A DNA stretch of 64,000 nt from Streptomyces sp. MRC013 (GTDB taxonomy: Bacteria; Actinomycetota; Actinomycetes; Streptomycetales; Streptomycetaceae), in contig NZ_CP094264.1 in the NCBI RefSeq assembly GCF_023614235.1, positions 2,294,001-2,358,000 of the forward strand, given 5' to 3'. Under the pieces are notes generated by a model that was given only the letters and a program-made list of their open reading frames with translations, searched no databases and was not told where the DNA came from. The first letter of the stretch is position 1, and each line of letters begins with the position of its first letter. Below are positions 10,001 through 18,079 of this stretch, in pieces. The translations under genes were made by a program, and so were the position numbers.

Positions 10001-12632
10001 CTCGGCCGCCGCGAGTGTCGCCACCGCAGGCCGCGCACTGCGGCACGTCCCCTGCACCGTGCTCGCCCTGGAAACCGCGGACCGCGCTCTGCTGTACCAG
10101 GCCCATCAAGTCAGCGACTGGGTCGTCACCATCGACCGGACCTTGGGGCTGGAGTACTTCGACCACTCCGGCGATGACGGACGCCCCGAGTACGTCATCG
10201 ACTACGTGCCGCAGGCAGGCGGAACTCTGGGCCACCAGATCATGGTCAGCTCCAAGTCCGTGGACGAACTGCGCGCCCTGCTCGGTCCGGTCGCCGCGGA
10301 CCACGACCTGGATGTCGACCAGCGGCACCTTCACACATTCTTCGATCAGTTGCGGCTGCTGTCGGGGAACCTGGCCTTCAAGCTGGCGTCCGCCGCTCCC
10401 ACCCAGCGCACGGAAGTCCTCGGCCTCTCGCTCGCCCGGCTCTACCTCGACTACCAGGGGGTCCTCACCAACCAGATCATCGTCCCATTGGACGCACATC
10501 CAGAGCTGTATCGCGAAGCACGCCGCCAGGTGCGAGAACTGGGGGACTCCCTCTCCTTCCACCGCAGCGATCTGGCCCTGTTCCACCTCGACGACCGGCG
10601 CAGGACGATCACCTGCCGCCTGGTCGAGGTCAAGTGCTACACAGCCCTGAACAACATCGGCGCCTACCAGCAGCTCAAGGCGAAGGTCGCCGAGCAGCTC
10701 GAGCGCAGCCAGGACGTTCTCGCGACCGCCTTCGACCCGCATCGCAGCACTCCGGACCGTGTCGACCGCGGTGTGAAGAACCTCGCGCTCAGCTCCTTGC
10801 TCCGCTTCTACCTGACACGTGCCTTCCGCCACGGCACGATGGGCAAGGCCCCGTACGAAGCAGCACACCGCCTTCTGGACCGCCTCGACGACGGCTATAC
10901 GCTGCAGTTCACCCGCAGTGGACTGGTCTTCGACCTCGCCCGATCGGGCACCGACCGGGAACTCGACCACGCCATAGAGTTCCACCGCATCGGCCGCGAC
11001 CTGATCAAGGAACTGATCGACGCGATCCCGACTGTCCAGAACAAGGTCCAGCCGCAGCCTCAGGACCTCGAACCGTCTGATGACGTTCCCGATGGCAGCG
11101 GCGGTGATCCAGCTGCCACCCTGTCTCGGCTCGATCTGACGGTGCCCCGGATTGCCGACGCCGCGTTCCGCGCGCCAGAGGTCGAAGACGTATCCGCCCC
11201 GCCGGCAGCGGACCGAGAGACACCTGCCTCCCCAGAAGCTGTGGAGGCGACATCAGGAGCGGCCCCCACGGACACCGCTCCTGGCCCTCAGCAGCCGTCC
11301 CCGTCGACCACGCTGAGTGAGTCGCCACAGACACAGGCAAGGCCGGAGCCCGCGCCATCGCGGCCAGCCGTCAGTTCTACGGCGTCCCATGACGCACCGG
11401 CTACCGACGTGCCCCGCGTAGTTCCCTCACTCGTTCCGGACGCGTTCCTCGGCGTCATGCGCCCGTCCCCTCAGTACGGCGTACTCGGTGACATCGCCGG
11501 CCGCACCATCGCCCTCGACCTCTATGAGACCCACACCATCAGCCTGTTCGGCGTCCAGGGCGGCGGCAAGAGCTACACCCTGGGCAGCATCATGGAAATG
11601 GCCTCCCTCCCGGCACCCCCCGTGAACGAGCTACCGCATCCGCTGGCGACCGTGGTCTTCCACTACAGCCAGACGCAGGATTACGCGCCCGAGTTCACGT
11701 CCATGACGCATCCGAACGACGACGAGACGCAGCTCCGAACGCTCAAGGAGCGCTACGGAGCACAGCCCAAAGCCCTCCAGGACGTCCTGCTCCTCGTGCC
11801 GGCGGCCCAGCTCGCAGAGCGGCGCTCCGAGTACCCAGGTATCGAGGTGCAGCCCCTCACCTTCGCGTCGAACGAACTACAGGCCGCGCACTGGCGCTTC
11901 CTTATGGGCGCGGTCGGCAATCAGTCCGTCTACATCCGCCAGCTCACTCGCATCATGCGAGCCCACCGGGACAACCTGAACCTGGCGGCCATCCGCCAGG
12001 GCGTGGAGGAGTCCGAACTACCCGATCACCTGAAGCGGCTGGCACAGGAACGGCTCAACCTCGCCGCCGAGTACATCGACGACACAACACGCCTGACCAG
12101 CCTGGTCCGGCCGGGTCGGCTGATCATCGTCGACCTGCGCGACGAGTTCATCGAGAAGGACGAAGCACTCGGACTGTTCGTCGTCCTGATGCAGCTGTTC
12201 GCGGAAGCCCGCGACGGCGGCGAGCACTTCAACAAGCTCGTGGTGTTCGACGAGGCTCACAAGTACATCGACAGCCCGGACCTGGTGTCAGGGCTGGTTG
12301 AGACCGTCCGAGAGATGCGCCACAAGGGCATGAGCATCCTGGTCGCCAGCCAGGACCCACCCTCGGTCCCGATCTCCCTGATCGAACTCTCCGACCATGT
12401 CATCCTGCACAAGTTCACCTCTCCCGCGTGGCTCAAGCACCTGCAGAAGGCCAACGCCGCACTCTCCACACTCAGTTCCGACCAGATGTCGCGACTGCAG
12501 CCTGGCGAGGCATACGTGTGGGCGAGCAAGGCCACGGACCCGGCGTTCACTCACGGGGCCGTACGCATCCGATGCCGCCCGCGCGTGACCAAGCACGGTG
12601 GGGCCACCAAGACGGCTGGCGGAGGACAGTAG
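7086..12632 (+). CDS. mad8: Large nuclease-like/HerA-FtsK-type ATPase (MAD8)
   Basis: An 1848-aa protein with GTG start. The C-terminal 400 residues form a HerA/FtsK-type ATPase with Walker A GVQGGGKSYT (from G1489) and Walker B VVFDEAHKY (D1722-E1723). Upstream, around 1155-1185, lies a PD-(D/E)xK-like core: D1162 followed by E1181-V-K1183 at the end of a predicted strand. This resembles the nuclease-plus-ATPase layout of DptH-like and other HerA-linked defence proteins. A Pro/Ala/Ser-rich linker (about 1335-1440) separates the two parts. The N-terminal 1100 residues are unrecognised. In MADS this is the ATP-binding protein MAD8. Combined with mad6 it points to DNA translocation and cleavage under kinase control, which is inference. 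Confidence 0.75.
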   Translation: MSTVGLTEPSTADLRDALEGVLVPRLTSLLASRDAGHCMRVTEVDAALAARLVRRLRSANGAGAEVCLLGPARDTEEVSELRDVTVTSTKLVELRNRTEQPQSDGAAGPLLVFVPPGLRASAEDSFGVATFEEISLGDSYDLLAAQLLDEVPATLRPSVEELLALLGEVPDQRASARARAAYLLTLKANGYGEQAAGAAVFHFGLVPDFELFAQPGEVRERADRNRDLVDKLTESARSERQRVLELGLIDSEFAGRLAGFVARCGLEDRVAWTRRIVIDRENWALSFGNWRLDDRQRASVSIDVQELGLPRAGDVPDDLAAYPALSAIAGQPYLLAGPKGVSELLAHFTVDPVPRKVEGLARFRVEIASEKSGPIGRSTSVKKAAKAEHKAKLPKLTKIDWDEGWHYLTVTPLDDQEQPLDVESASDGLPGGQSERFYVVPDAETEEPPERSAGRYEGVVQALRDLQFQALANGDDPARVALGEVRWKAGTGRAQQRTLSARVSAAGTVDIRLSPTLTVLQQRILAAADRPGLWQLSLGPASAGDPVLDADDGLVASLTGRTAEAFEAFLAARRGYFSALRGAGDAAEEESLLVTEAVDFSAVRIELAAYAQAYTELIAAQLHHLERAGDTERASVLVRLAQILQFDCVAATLTDGLGQRHHVLLVAPTHPLRALWLATWSALGADWITRLTGADRRQVIAARGSLMDELSSLGFPFAVPRRDGRLLVAAENLTPYWGAYLPSEVEDPRGLLGQLASVLRLPAATSGTGAGSTGLSGTHLADRVERYVRLHPYVHTLVMNVVNAGRGELLADMLLELQRREVTRSLRFDLRLCVGDPEAPEAGEALAELLRAEAQVSAAEAEAFLNPSGGAFQAKLAFSVRSVDEFTANPGDFDAHLTVLIDAFGGEQLGSTQHEDIAHAPVHGLVQAMASRYVKNEQQVAWRKFPRHGEAPVLDDAEDLTTLLGHLPALMASAAASVATAGRALRHVPCTVLALETADRALLYQAHQVSDWVVTIDRTLGLEYFDHSGDDGRPEYVIDYVPQAGGTLGHQIMVSSKSVDELRALLGPVAADHDLDVDQRHLHTFFDQLRLLSGNLAFKLASAAPTQRTEVLGLSLARLYLDYQGVLTNQIIVPLDAHPELYREARRQVRELGDSLSFHRSDLALFHLDDRRRTITCRLVEVKCYTALNNIGAYQQLKAKVAEQLERSQDVLATAFDPHRSTPDRVDRGVKNLALSSLLRFYLTRAFRHGTMGKAPYEAAHRLLDRLDDGYTLQFTRSGLVFDLARSGTDRELDHAIEFHRIGRDLIKELIDAIPTVQNKVQPQPQDLEPSDDVPDGSGGDPAATLSRLDLTVPRIADAAFRAPEVEDVSAPPAADRETPASPEAVEATSGAAPTDTAPGPQQPSPSTTLSESPQTQARPEPAPSRPAVSSTASHDAPATDVPRVVPSLVPDAFLGVMRPSPQYGVLGDIAGRTIALDLYETHTISLFGVQGGGKSYTLGSIMEMASLPAPPVNELPHPLATVVFHYSQTQDYAPEFTSMTHPNDDETQLRTLKERYGAQPKALQDVLLLVPAAQLAERRSEYPGIEVQPLTFASNELQAAHWRFLMGAVGNQSVYIRQLTRIMRAHRDNLNLAAIRQGVEESELPDHLKRLAQERLNLAAEYIDDTTRLTSLVRPGRLIIVDLRDEFIEKDEALGLFVVLMQLFAEARDGGEHFNKLVVFDEAHKYIDSPDLVSGLVETVREMRHKGMSILVASQDPPSVPISLIELSDHVILHKFTSPAWLKHLQKANAALSTLSSDQMSRLQPGEAYVWASKATDPAFTHGAVRIRCRPRVTKHGGATKTAGGGQ

Positions 12633-12701
12633 GCCGGGCCTCGGTCACGGGCATTTAGCCGAAGCACCGCATTTCAGCAGCCGCATCCAACAGGGAGAAG
12701 C

Positions 12702-14183
12702 ATGTCGCGCAGCACGTCCGGAGAGCTCACGGCGCAGCGGGAAGAGTGGTTCCGTGAGATCCAAGAGGGGCTGCTGTGGCACGTGAGGGATGTCCCAGCC
12801 CTGGGCAAGGACCGCCTGCGCGACGACCTCGGTGAGCCCAGGCTCATCGGCTCCATGCTGGTCGCGCGGGTCGCCGTCCAGCTCGCCCGGGGCGAGAGCA
12901 CATCGAACATCCGTGACATGCTCGCCGCCAGCCCGCTATTCGCGGCGCCCGGCCCTGATACCGAAGAACTCACCAAACTCATCGACAAGATCCAGTTCGG
13001 GTTCGAGCACGACGGACTGGCCAACACCGTTGTGGTACTCGACGGCCTGGGCCTGCTCCCCTGGAGTCCGGAGAGCACCTACATGCTGCTGATCGAATAC
13101 TGGGCTGCCCAGCGGGGCCGTACTGTGCCTCGTTCGCGTGTGGAACGGGAGCTGAGCGAACTGTGGGACACAGCGGACTCACGTGTCCTCGCGGCGCACT
13201 CCTCGCTGCCCGCTTTCCCGCTGGAGGGGTACCCCGACCTGTGGGAGAGGCTGAAGGCCGAGCCGGATTTCCGGGTCGGCAATGCCGGAGCTATGACGCT
13301 GACCCAGCGTGGTGGCGGCGACCAGGCCTGGGAGCGCTGGATGTCCACCCGCCCCTGGAGCACTCTCAAGGCCCGCCACTTGGTGAGCCTTGGCGGCGAT
13401 CTCGTACGCTGCCAAGCCGCGCAGCGCGCTCTGGGCCGTCTCCTCGATCAGGCTCCGCCAGGCGATGAGTTCCGCGGAGTTCTCGTGCGGACCGCGGAGA
13501 TCATCCAGGAGCAGCTGGAACGCATCGCGCTGGCCGTGGAGGGCATGAGCGCCATCGAGTACGAGCTGCTGCGTGAGCGCAGCAAGGACGAGCACTTCCA
13601 GGACGGCTGCCTCGCCACCTTCCAGAGGCATCTGCTGAAGCGATACCAGATCTTCTACCCCTTCCTTGAGCACGAAACAACACACGGCACATGGGGCCCG
13701 CTCCCGTGGTGGTCGATCGCCCTTCACGACGAACGCGAACGGCAGGCGGCGGAGGAGCTGCTTGTGCGCGGCGGCATGCAGCTGAGCATCATCGCCAAGA
13801 CCCACGATGCTGACGAACTCGTCATCACCTGCCAGGAGCCGGGACTCGGGCCGTCGGGGCTCGCCGCCCGCCTCCGCTTCGACCTCCGCGACGCCGTGCA
13901 CGCCTGCGAGCTGCTACTTCTTGCCCGCCGACAGTCCGTGGCGGTGGACTTCCTCACGGAGCACATCGACGAGTGGGACGATCGCAAAGTGAGCCTCGTC
14001 GGCACTCTGGATATCGCAATAGGTGGCGACATCGGTGCGACGCTCGCCGACGTCGCGACGCGTGCCCTGCGCCGACTCATGCCAGGTGCATCAGGACCAG
14101 CCCTCTACCATGACGCGGTCCCAGCGCTTGAGCGACTCCTGAAGTCGTCACGGCTCCCCGAGATCTGCCGCCACCCGAGGTAG
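12702..14183 (+). CDS. Unrecognised protein linked to the MADS operon
   Basis: A 493-aa protein whose ATG follows a GGGAGAAG ribosome site. It starts 69 bp after mad8 on the same strand, so it may be cotranscribed. I recognise no domain. The sequence is acidic and helical, with no signal peptide, membrane span, P-loop or nuclease motif. It is not one of the eight core MADS proteins as I know them, since mad8 normally closes the set. It may be a lineage-specific accessory factor or regulator of the system. The downstream 200 bp before the next gene contain no obvious terminator. Confidence 0.7.
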   Translation: MSRSTSGELTAQREEWFREIQEGLLWHVRDVPALGKDRLRDDLGEPRLIGSMLVARVAVQLARGESTSNIRDMLAASPLFAAPGPDTEELTKLIDKIQFGFEHDGLANTVVVLDGLGLLPWSPESTYMLLIEYWAAQRGRTVPRSRVERELSELWDTADSRVLAAHSSLPAFPLEGYPDLWERLKAEPDFRVGNAGAMTLTQRGGGDQAWERWMSTRPWSTLKARHLVSLGGDLVRCQAAQRALGRLLDQAPPGDEFRGVLVRTAEIIQEQLERIALAVEGMSAIEYELLRERSKDEHFQDGCLATFQRHLLKRYQIFYPFLEHETTHGTWGPLPWWSIALHDERERQAAEELLVRGGMQLSIIAKTHDADELVITCQEPGLGPSGLAARLRFDLRDAVHACELLLLARRQSVAVDFLTEHIDEWDDRKVSLVGTLDIAIGGDIGATLADVATRALRRLMPGASGPALYHDAVPALERLLKSSRLPEICRHPR

Positions 14184-14391
14184 CGGCAGTCCCGCTGCGC
14201 GGCGCTGGCGCATGGGCCTGCCACGCGTCGTGTCCCCGTCTCTCTAGTCCAGGAGGAGCCGGTCGGCGTGAAGCGCAGGTGGAAGCAGGGATGCCGGGCA
14301 GCCACGGGGCATCACGCACAGGTACCCACTGGAATACCCGCAGGCCAGTTTCGATTGCTTCTCCTGTAGTGATCGCACGAGGGGGACGTTG

Positions 14392-15336
14392 GTGACCGAC
14401 CTGAAGCTGTTCCGGCTGGATGCCGACGGCCAGGACGTCGAGCTGCGCGGCTCCACGGTGACGCTGGAGGTGGAGCTGCAGCGGCGGGTCGAGGCAGGCA
14501 TGGAGGCCATGCTCGGCATCCGCTTCCTGGCGTCGGAGTACCCGACGGGGCCTTGGCACCGGGGCCGGATCGACTCGCTGGGCCTGGACGAGAACGGCAC
14601 ACCTGCGCTGATCGAGTACAAGAAAGGCGCCGACAGCGGTGTCCTATCTCAGGCTGTCTCCTACCTCTCGTGGTTGGACTCCGCGCGCCACGAGTTCGAG
14701 GCACTGGTCAAGGAGAAGCTGGGCTCCGAGGCCGCCGAGTCGATCGACTGGCGGAACCCTCGGATGGTCTGCATCGCCGCTGGCTTCTCGCACCACGACC
14801 GAGTCGCGGTGCACCGTCTGCGCGAGCGGGTCGACCTGGTGCGCTACCGCGTCTTCGAGGGTGGGCTGCTGAGCCTGCTACTGATCGAGTCCACTCCCGG
14901 ATCCACGAGACCGGTCTCGGATCGTCGCCAGAGCCGCGAGCGGGAGGTCACGGCTCGTGCCGCTGGCGGAGGCGGGAAGGCATCCGCTCAGGCAACTGCC
15001 ACCGCAGGTGCGGTTCCTGGCTGCCTGCAGGACCTGTACGCCGAACTGGACGAGGCCCTCACCGCCTGGGGCGAGGTCGAGGTGGCTCAGCTTCGGCACT
15101 ACATCGCGTACCGCCGGATGGTGAACGTCGCCTCTGTCATCTTCCGTCCGAAGCACGAGGCGATCCTGGTCTACCTCAAGGTCGACCCGGACACGGTCGA
15201 GCTGGAGGAGGGCTTCTCGCGCGACATGCGTGGTATCGGCCACCTCGGGACCGGCGACCTGGAGGTGCGTATCGCGTCGGCAGCCGACCTGGAGAAGGCT
15301 GGACCGCTGATCCGGCGGGCGTTCGAGGCGGCCTGA
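14392..15336 (+). CDS. NucS-like nuclease-fold protein with DUF5655 domain
   Basis: A 314-aa soluble protein. The N-terminal 150 residues look like a DUF91/NucS-type PD-(D/E)xK fold: D61 followed by E75-Y-K77, then a conserved helix with QAVSYLSW. The C-terminal 110 residues match the DUF5655 pattern seen in small nuclease-like proteins. I chose the GTG at 14392, six bases after AGGGGG. A TTG immediately before it (14389) is the alternative. It is the last gene of the defence segment and is followed by a strong hairpin, so it may act as an extra DNA-cleaving or DNA-sensing component, although many such genes stand alone. Confidence 0.7.
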   Translation: MTDLKLFRLDADGQDVELRGSTVTLEVELQRRVEAGMEAMLGIRFLASEYPTGPWHRGRIDSLGLDENGTPALIEYKKGADSGVLSQAVSYLSWLDSARHEFEALVKEKLGSEAAESIDWRNPRMVCIAAGFSHHDRVAVHRLRERVDLVRYRVFEGGLLSLLLIESTPGSTRPVSDRRQSREREVTARAAGGGGKASAQATATAGAVPGCLQDLYAELDEALTAWGEVEVAQLRHYIAYRRMVNVASVIFRPKHEAILVYLKVDPDTVELEEGFSRDMRGIGHLGTGDLEVRIASAADLEKAGPLIRRAFEAA

Positions 15337-15347
15337 CGCAAGTGGAA

Positions 15348-15387
15348 GGGCGGCTGGTGCGTCGGTTTCTCGATGCACCAGCCGCCC
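15348..15387. terminator. Bidirectional hairpin between convergent genes
   Basis: Perfect 13-bp arms GGGCGGCTGGTGC (15348-15360) and their complement (15375-15387) around a 14-base loop. It lies between the DUF5655 gene and the convergent DNA methylase gene, so it can end transcription from both sides. No long T-run follows, which is common in Streptomyces. Confidence 0.75.
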
Positions 15388-15432
15388 TCATCCGTCTGCG
15401 GTCCGTCGGCCCCGGGCCGGTCGTTCTCACGC

Positions 15433-16179
15433 TCATGCCTCCGGTCCTGCAAGGACGAAGTCGTCCTGGGTCAGCTCCGCTCGGAGCCTCGCCTCGGCGA
15501 CGTCGGCGTAATGCGCGGAGAGCTCGACCCCCATGAACTGCCGGCCCTCGCGCAAGGCGGCGACGCCTGTGGAACCGCTGCCGGTGAAGGGATCGAGGAC
15601 GGTGCCGCCTTCGGGGCAGATCTGCACGAGCTGCTGCATGATCTCGACCGGCTTCTGGGTGATGTGGACGCGGTCCTTGCGGGGTTGGGAGGCGATGAAG
15701 TGGCCGGGCAGGTAGAGGTCCCGGTTCTTGTCGAGGCTGCCCTTGACGCCCCAGATGATGAACTCGGCCGACTGCTTGAACCCGCCCTTGCGGGGCCGGC
15801 TGGCGGGCTTGATCCAGGGGATGGTTCCGCTCCAGGTCCAGCCTGCCATCTGCAGGGCGTCGGACGTGGTGGGCTCCTGGCGCCAGTCGGAGAAGACCAT
15901 GGCGACGGAGTGCTCGGTCGCGGCCCTGTACGCCTCGGTGAGCAGTGCGGTCAGCCAGCTTCGATAGCTCCGCTGGTCGCGGTTCTCGCCGGGGAAGTTC
16001 TGCAGGTCGTGCGCCGATCCGGCCGTGACGTACTTGGCGCGGGCGGTGCGGCCGGTGCGGTCCGAGCTGGTGCGTCCGCCGGAGTTGTACGGGGGGTCGG
16101 TGATGACGGCGTTGACGCTCTCGTCCGGGAGGGTCTTCAGCACGGTGAGGGCGTCGCCTCGGTGCAGCGTGTAGCTCAT
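15433..16179 (-). CDS. DNA methyltransferase, DPPY class
   Basis: A 248-aa site-specific DNA methylase. The catalytic DPPY lies at residues 28-31 and the AdoMet-binding DPFTGSGSTG motif is near residue 195, so the catalytic motif precedes the cofactor motif (beta-class order, N4-cytosine or N6-adenine). Its small size and the absence of an adjacent nuclease fit an orphan methylase of the kind carried by phages and integrative elements. It is transcribed away from the downstream conjugation-type genes. It could protect element DNA against host restriction. It is not obviously part of MADS, whose own methylase is encoded upstream of mad5. Confidence 0.85.
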   Translation of the reverse strand: MSYTLHRGDALTVLKTLPDESVNAVITDPPYNSGGRTSSDRTGRTARAKYVTAGSAHDLQNFPGENRDQRSYRSWLTALLTEAYRAATEHSVAMVFSDWRQEPTTSDALQMAGWTWSGTIPWIKPASRPRKGGFKQSAEFIIWGVKGSLDKNRDLYLPGHFIASQPRKDRVHITQKPVEIMQQLVQICPEGGTVLDPFTGSGSTGVAALREGRQFMGVELSAHYADVAEARLRAELTQDDFVLAGPEA

Positions 16180-16757
16180 GTGCGGGGCCTCTTTCAGGGC
16201 ACGACGGGACTGGGCCCGCTCCGGAGGGTGGTCAACAGCACGCGGTCGGAGCGGGGTTGCGCCGGAGGTTAGCCGCGATTTCCGGCCGCGCCTAACGAGC
16301 CGGTGCCGTGGTTCGGGCCCGGTTCGGCGGTCGTTTGGTGCGGCCGGAATCCCGGTCTAATGTCTCGCCACGTCACCGAGGCGGAGCCCGGCTCCACCCC
16401 TGCTGACCTGTGCTGATCCGTGTTTCCGCGTCCAAGGACGCAGGCTGGAAGGCACGTTGACTCCCCGTTCCCGAAGCCGTGAGGAGACCCGGTGCACCGC
16501 CTGAGATTACGAGCGCGGCTGGCTGCCGCGCATGACCTGAACCCGGTGTCCGGGAGCTACCAACTCCCCTGACCCGGGCCCGCCCTGAGAGGCGGATTCA
16601 CATCGGCGCGGTGTCGACGGCTTTGCACGAGAAGTCGGCACCGCGCCTCCTACGAACCGCGAGGAGCCGCTGCGATGCAGCACGCCCTGATACGCCCACG
16701 CCCTGACCCAATTCCGCTGCCCGGCCGGGTTCTCTGCCCCGGCGAACGGCGGCGGCG
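16180..16757. other. Intergenic region with two possible tiny ORFs
   Basis: A 578-bp stretch between the divergent methylase and cell-wall hydrolase genes. It must hold both promoters, but I could not place convincing -35/-10 pairs. Two short frames, each with a good ribosome site, lie in its right half (16492-16572 and 16675-16761). A GCGTCC-AA-GGACGC inverted repeat is present near 16428-16441. Nothing else is recognisable. Confidence 0.5.
16492..16572 (+). CDS. Possible 26-aa small protein
   Basis: A GTG frame of 26 codons preceded by GAGGAG five bases upstream, ending in TGA. The product would be Arg/Ala-rich with no recognisable motif. The good ribosome site and co-directional position before the cell-wall hydrolase are the only support. 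It could equally be a decayed gene start or chance. Confidence 0.25.
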   Translation: MHRLRLRARLAAAHDLNPVSGSYQLP

Positions 16758-16761
16758 ATGA
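16675..16761 (+). CDS. Possible 28-aa leader peptide coupled to the hydrolase gene
   Basis: An ATG frame with GAGGAG nine bases upstream encodes a 28-aa Pro/Arg-rich peptide. Its TGA overlaps the ATG of the NlpC/P60 gene (ATGA). The hydrolase ATG has no good ribosome site of its own, so translation of this short frame may deliver ribosomes to it. No family is recognised. Confidence 0.4.
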   Translation: MQHALIRPRPDPIPLPGRVLCPGERRRR

Positions 16762-17903
16762 AGAAGACCACCGGAGCGGTCGTCGGTCTCTTCGCCTCCG
16801 GTCCGCTCCTGCTGGCCGTTCCCGTCCTCGCCATCGGGGCCGGGACTGCTACGGCCTCCTGCTCGACCGGCGGTCCACAGGCTGTGGAGACCTCGGCCGT
16901 TGCCGCTCAGGTGAAGGCGATCCTGGACGGCGGCGGCAAGGGCACGGTCTCCGTGCCGGGCCTGGGAGACCCGGCCGAGCAGATCCCCAACGCCAAGACC
17001 ATCCAGGCCACCGGCGTCGCGATGAACATCCCGGCCCGGGGCCAGATCGTGGCCCTGGCGACCGCCCTGCAGGAGAGCGGCCTGCGAAACCTCACCTACG
17101 GCGACCGCGACTCACTGGGCTTGTTCCAGCAGCGACCGTCGCAGGGCTGGGGCACCGCGAACGAGATCCTCGACCCGGTGCACGCCTCGACGAAGTTCTA
17201 CGAGGCGTTGGAAAAGGTCTCGGGCTGGCAGTCCCTGTCCGTCACCCAGGCAGCCCAGGCGGTGCAGAGGTCCGGCTTCCCGGAGGCCTACGCGAAGTGG
17301 GAGCCCTTGGCCACCGCCTTGCAGCAGGCGATCGAGCCGCTGCTGTCGAAGGCCGGCGGCACGTCACCGAGCCCTTCGCCCTCCGGCTCGGACAGCACGG
17401 CCAGTGCCGCGTCGAGTACCGCAGGCGGCTGTACGGCCGGCAGGGACGGCACCGACTTCGGAACCATCCCGCCCGGCGCGGTGCCGACCGGATACAAGAT
17501 CCCGGCAGACGCTCCGCCCAAGGTCCAGACAGCGATCCGCTGGGCGCTCGGCCAGCTCGGCACCCCGTACCAGTGGGGCGGGAGCTGCACCGACTCCCAC
17601 GGGAGCGACCCCATGGGCCGCTGCGACTGCTCCTCGTTGATGCAGCAGGCGTACAGGGCCGCCGGGGTCACCCTCACGCGGACGACGTACACGCAGGTCA
17701 AGGAGGGCAAGCCGGTATCGGTCGACGCTCTCCGGCCCGGTGACCTCGTCTTCACCGAAGGGACCGCCGAAGTCCCGGAACACGTCGGGATGGTCGTCGG
17801 CCAGGGCCTGATCGTGCACGCCCCGCGCACCGGCGACGTGGTCCGCCTCACGACCCTCGCGTCCTGGAAGCCGCAGATTCTCGCGGCCCGCCGAGTCGTC
17901 TGA
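16758..17903 (+). CDS. Secreted bifunctional cell-wall hydrolase (transglycosylase-like + NlpC/P60), conjugation type
   Basis: A 381-aa exported peptidoglycan hydrolase. An N-terminal signal segment (hydrophobic residues 8-30) precedes a lytic-transglycosylase-like domain (about 90-195) with the catalytic Glu motif QESGLRN and GLFQQRP. A Ser/Pro-rich linker follows, then a C-terminal NlpC/P60 peptidase (about 255-381) with DCSS cysteine, HVGMVV histidine and the third polar site in IVHAPR. This layout is that of CwlT/VirB1-like proteins, which open the wall for conjugative transfer. Its neighbour on the right is the start of a small membrane protein typical of the same actinobacterial elements, cut by an IS. 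Confidence 0.85.
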   Translation: MKKTTGAVVGLFASGPLLLAVPVLAIGAGTATASCSTGGPQAVETSAVAAQVKAILDGGGKGTVSVPGLGDPAEQIPNAKTIQATGVAMNIPARGQIVALATALQESGLRNLTYGDRDSLGLFQQRPSQGWGTANEILDPVHASTKFYEALEKVSGWQSLSVTQAAQAVQRSGFPEAYAKWEPLATALQQAIEPLLSKAGGTSPSPSPSGSDSTASAASSTAGGCTAGRDGTDFGTIPPGAVPTGYKIPADAPPKVQTAIRWALGQLGTPYQWGGSCTDSHGSDPMGRCDCSSLMQQAYRAAGVTLTRTTYTQVKEGKPVSVDALRPGDLVFTEGTAEVPEHVGMVVGQGLIVHAPRTGDVVRLTTLASWKPQILAARRVV

Positions 17904-17984
17904 CCGGCGCTTCTCCCCCTCCTGCACTGGCGCTTCGCCCCCTCGGGCGTTGGCGTGCACTAAATCGAACTGGAGTTCACAACT

Positions 17985-18072
17985 ATGTACCTCGTCGACA
18001 CGGTCGTCCAGCTCGCCTACGACCCCGGGATCAAGCCGAACGAGGGCGGGCTGCCGGGTCTGTCGGTCCTCA
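17985..18072 (+). pseudogene. 5' fragment of a conjugative-element membrane protein
   Basis: An ATG with GGAG upstream starts a frame reading MYLVDTVVQLAYDPG and continues for 29 native codons before entering the IS at 18073, where it stops in the terminal repeat. This opening resembles small integral membrane proteins that follow the NlpC/P60 gene in Streptomyces integrative elements (DUF6112-like). The transmembrane part is missing, and its continuation is not found on the other side of the IS, so the remainder was deleted. Confidence 0.6.
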
Positions 18073-18079
18073 GAGGGCG

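Noticed and set aside
1172..12632. BREX type 2 (Pgl) operon
   Set aside because: The kinase resembles PglW, but PglZ-type phosphatase and PglY genes are absent and the following genes fit MADS.
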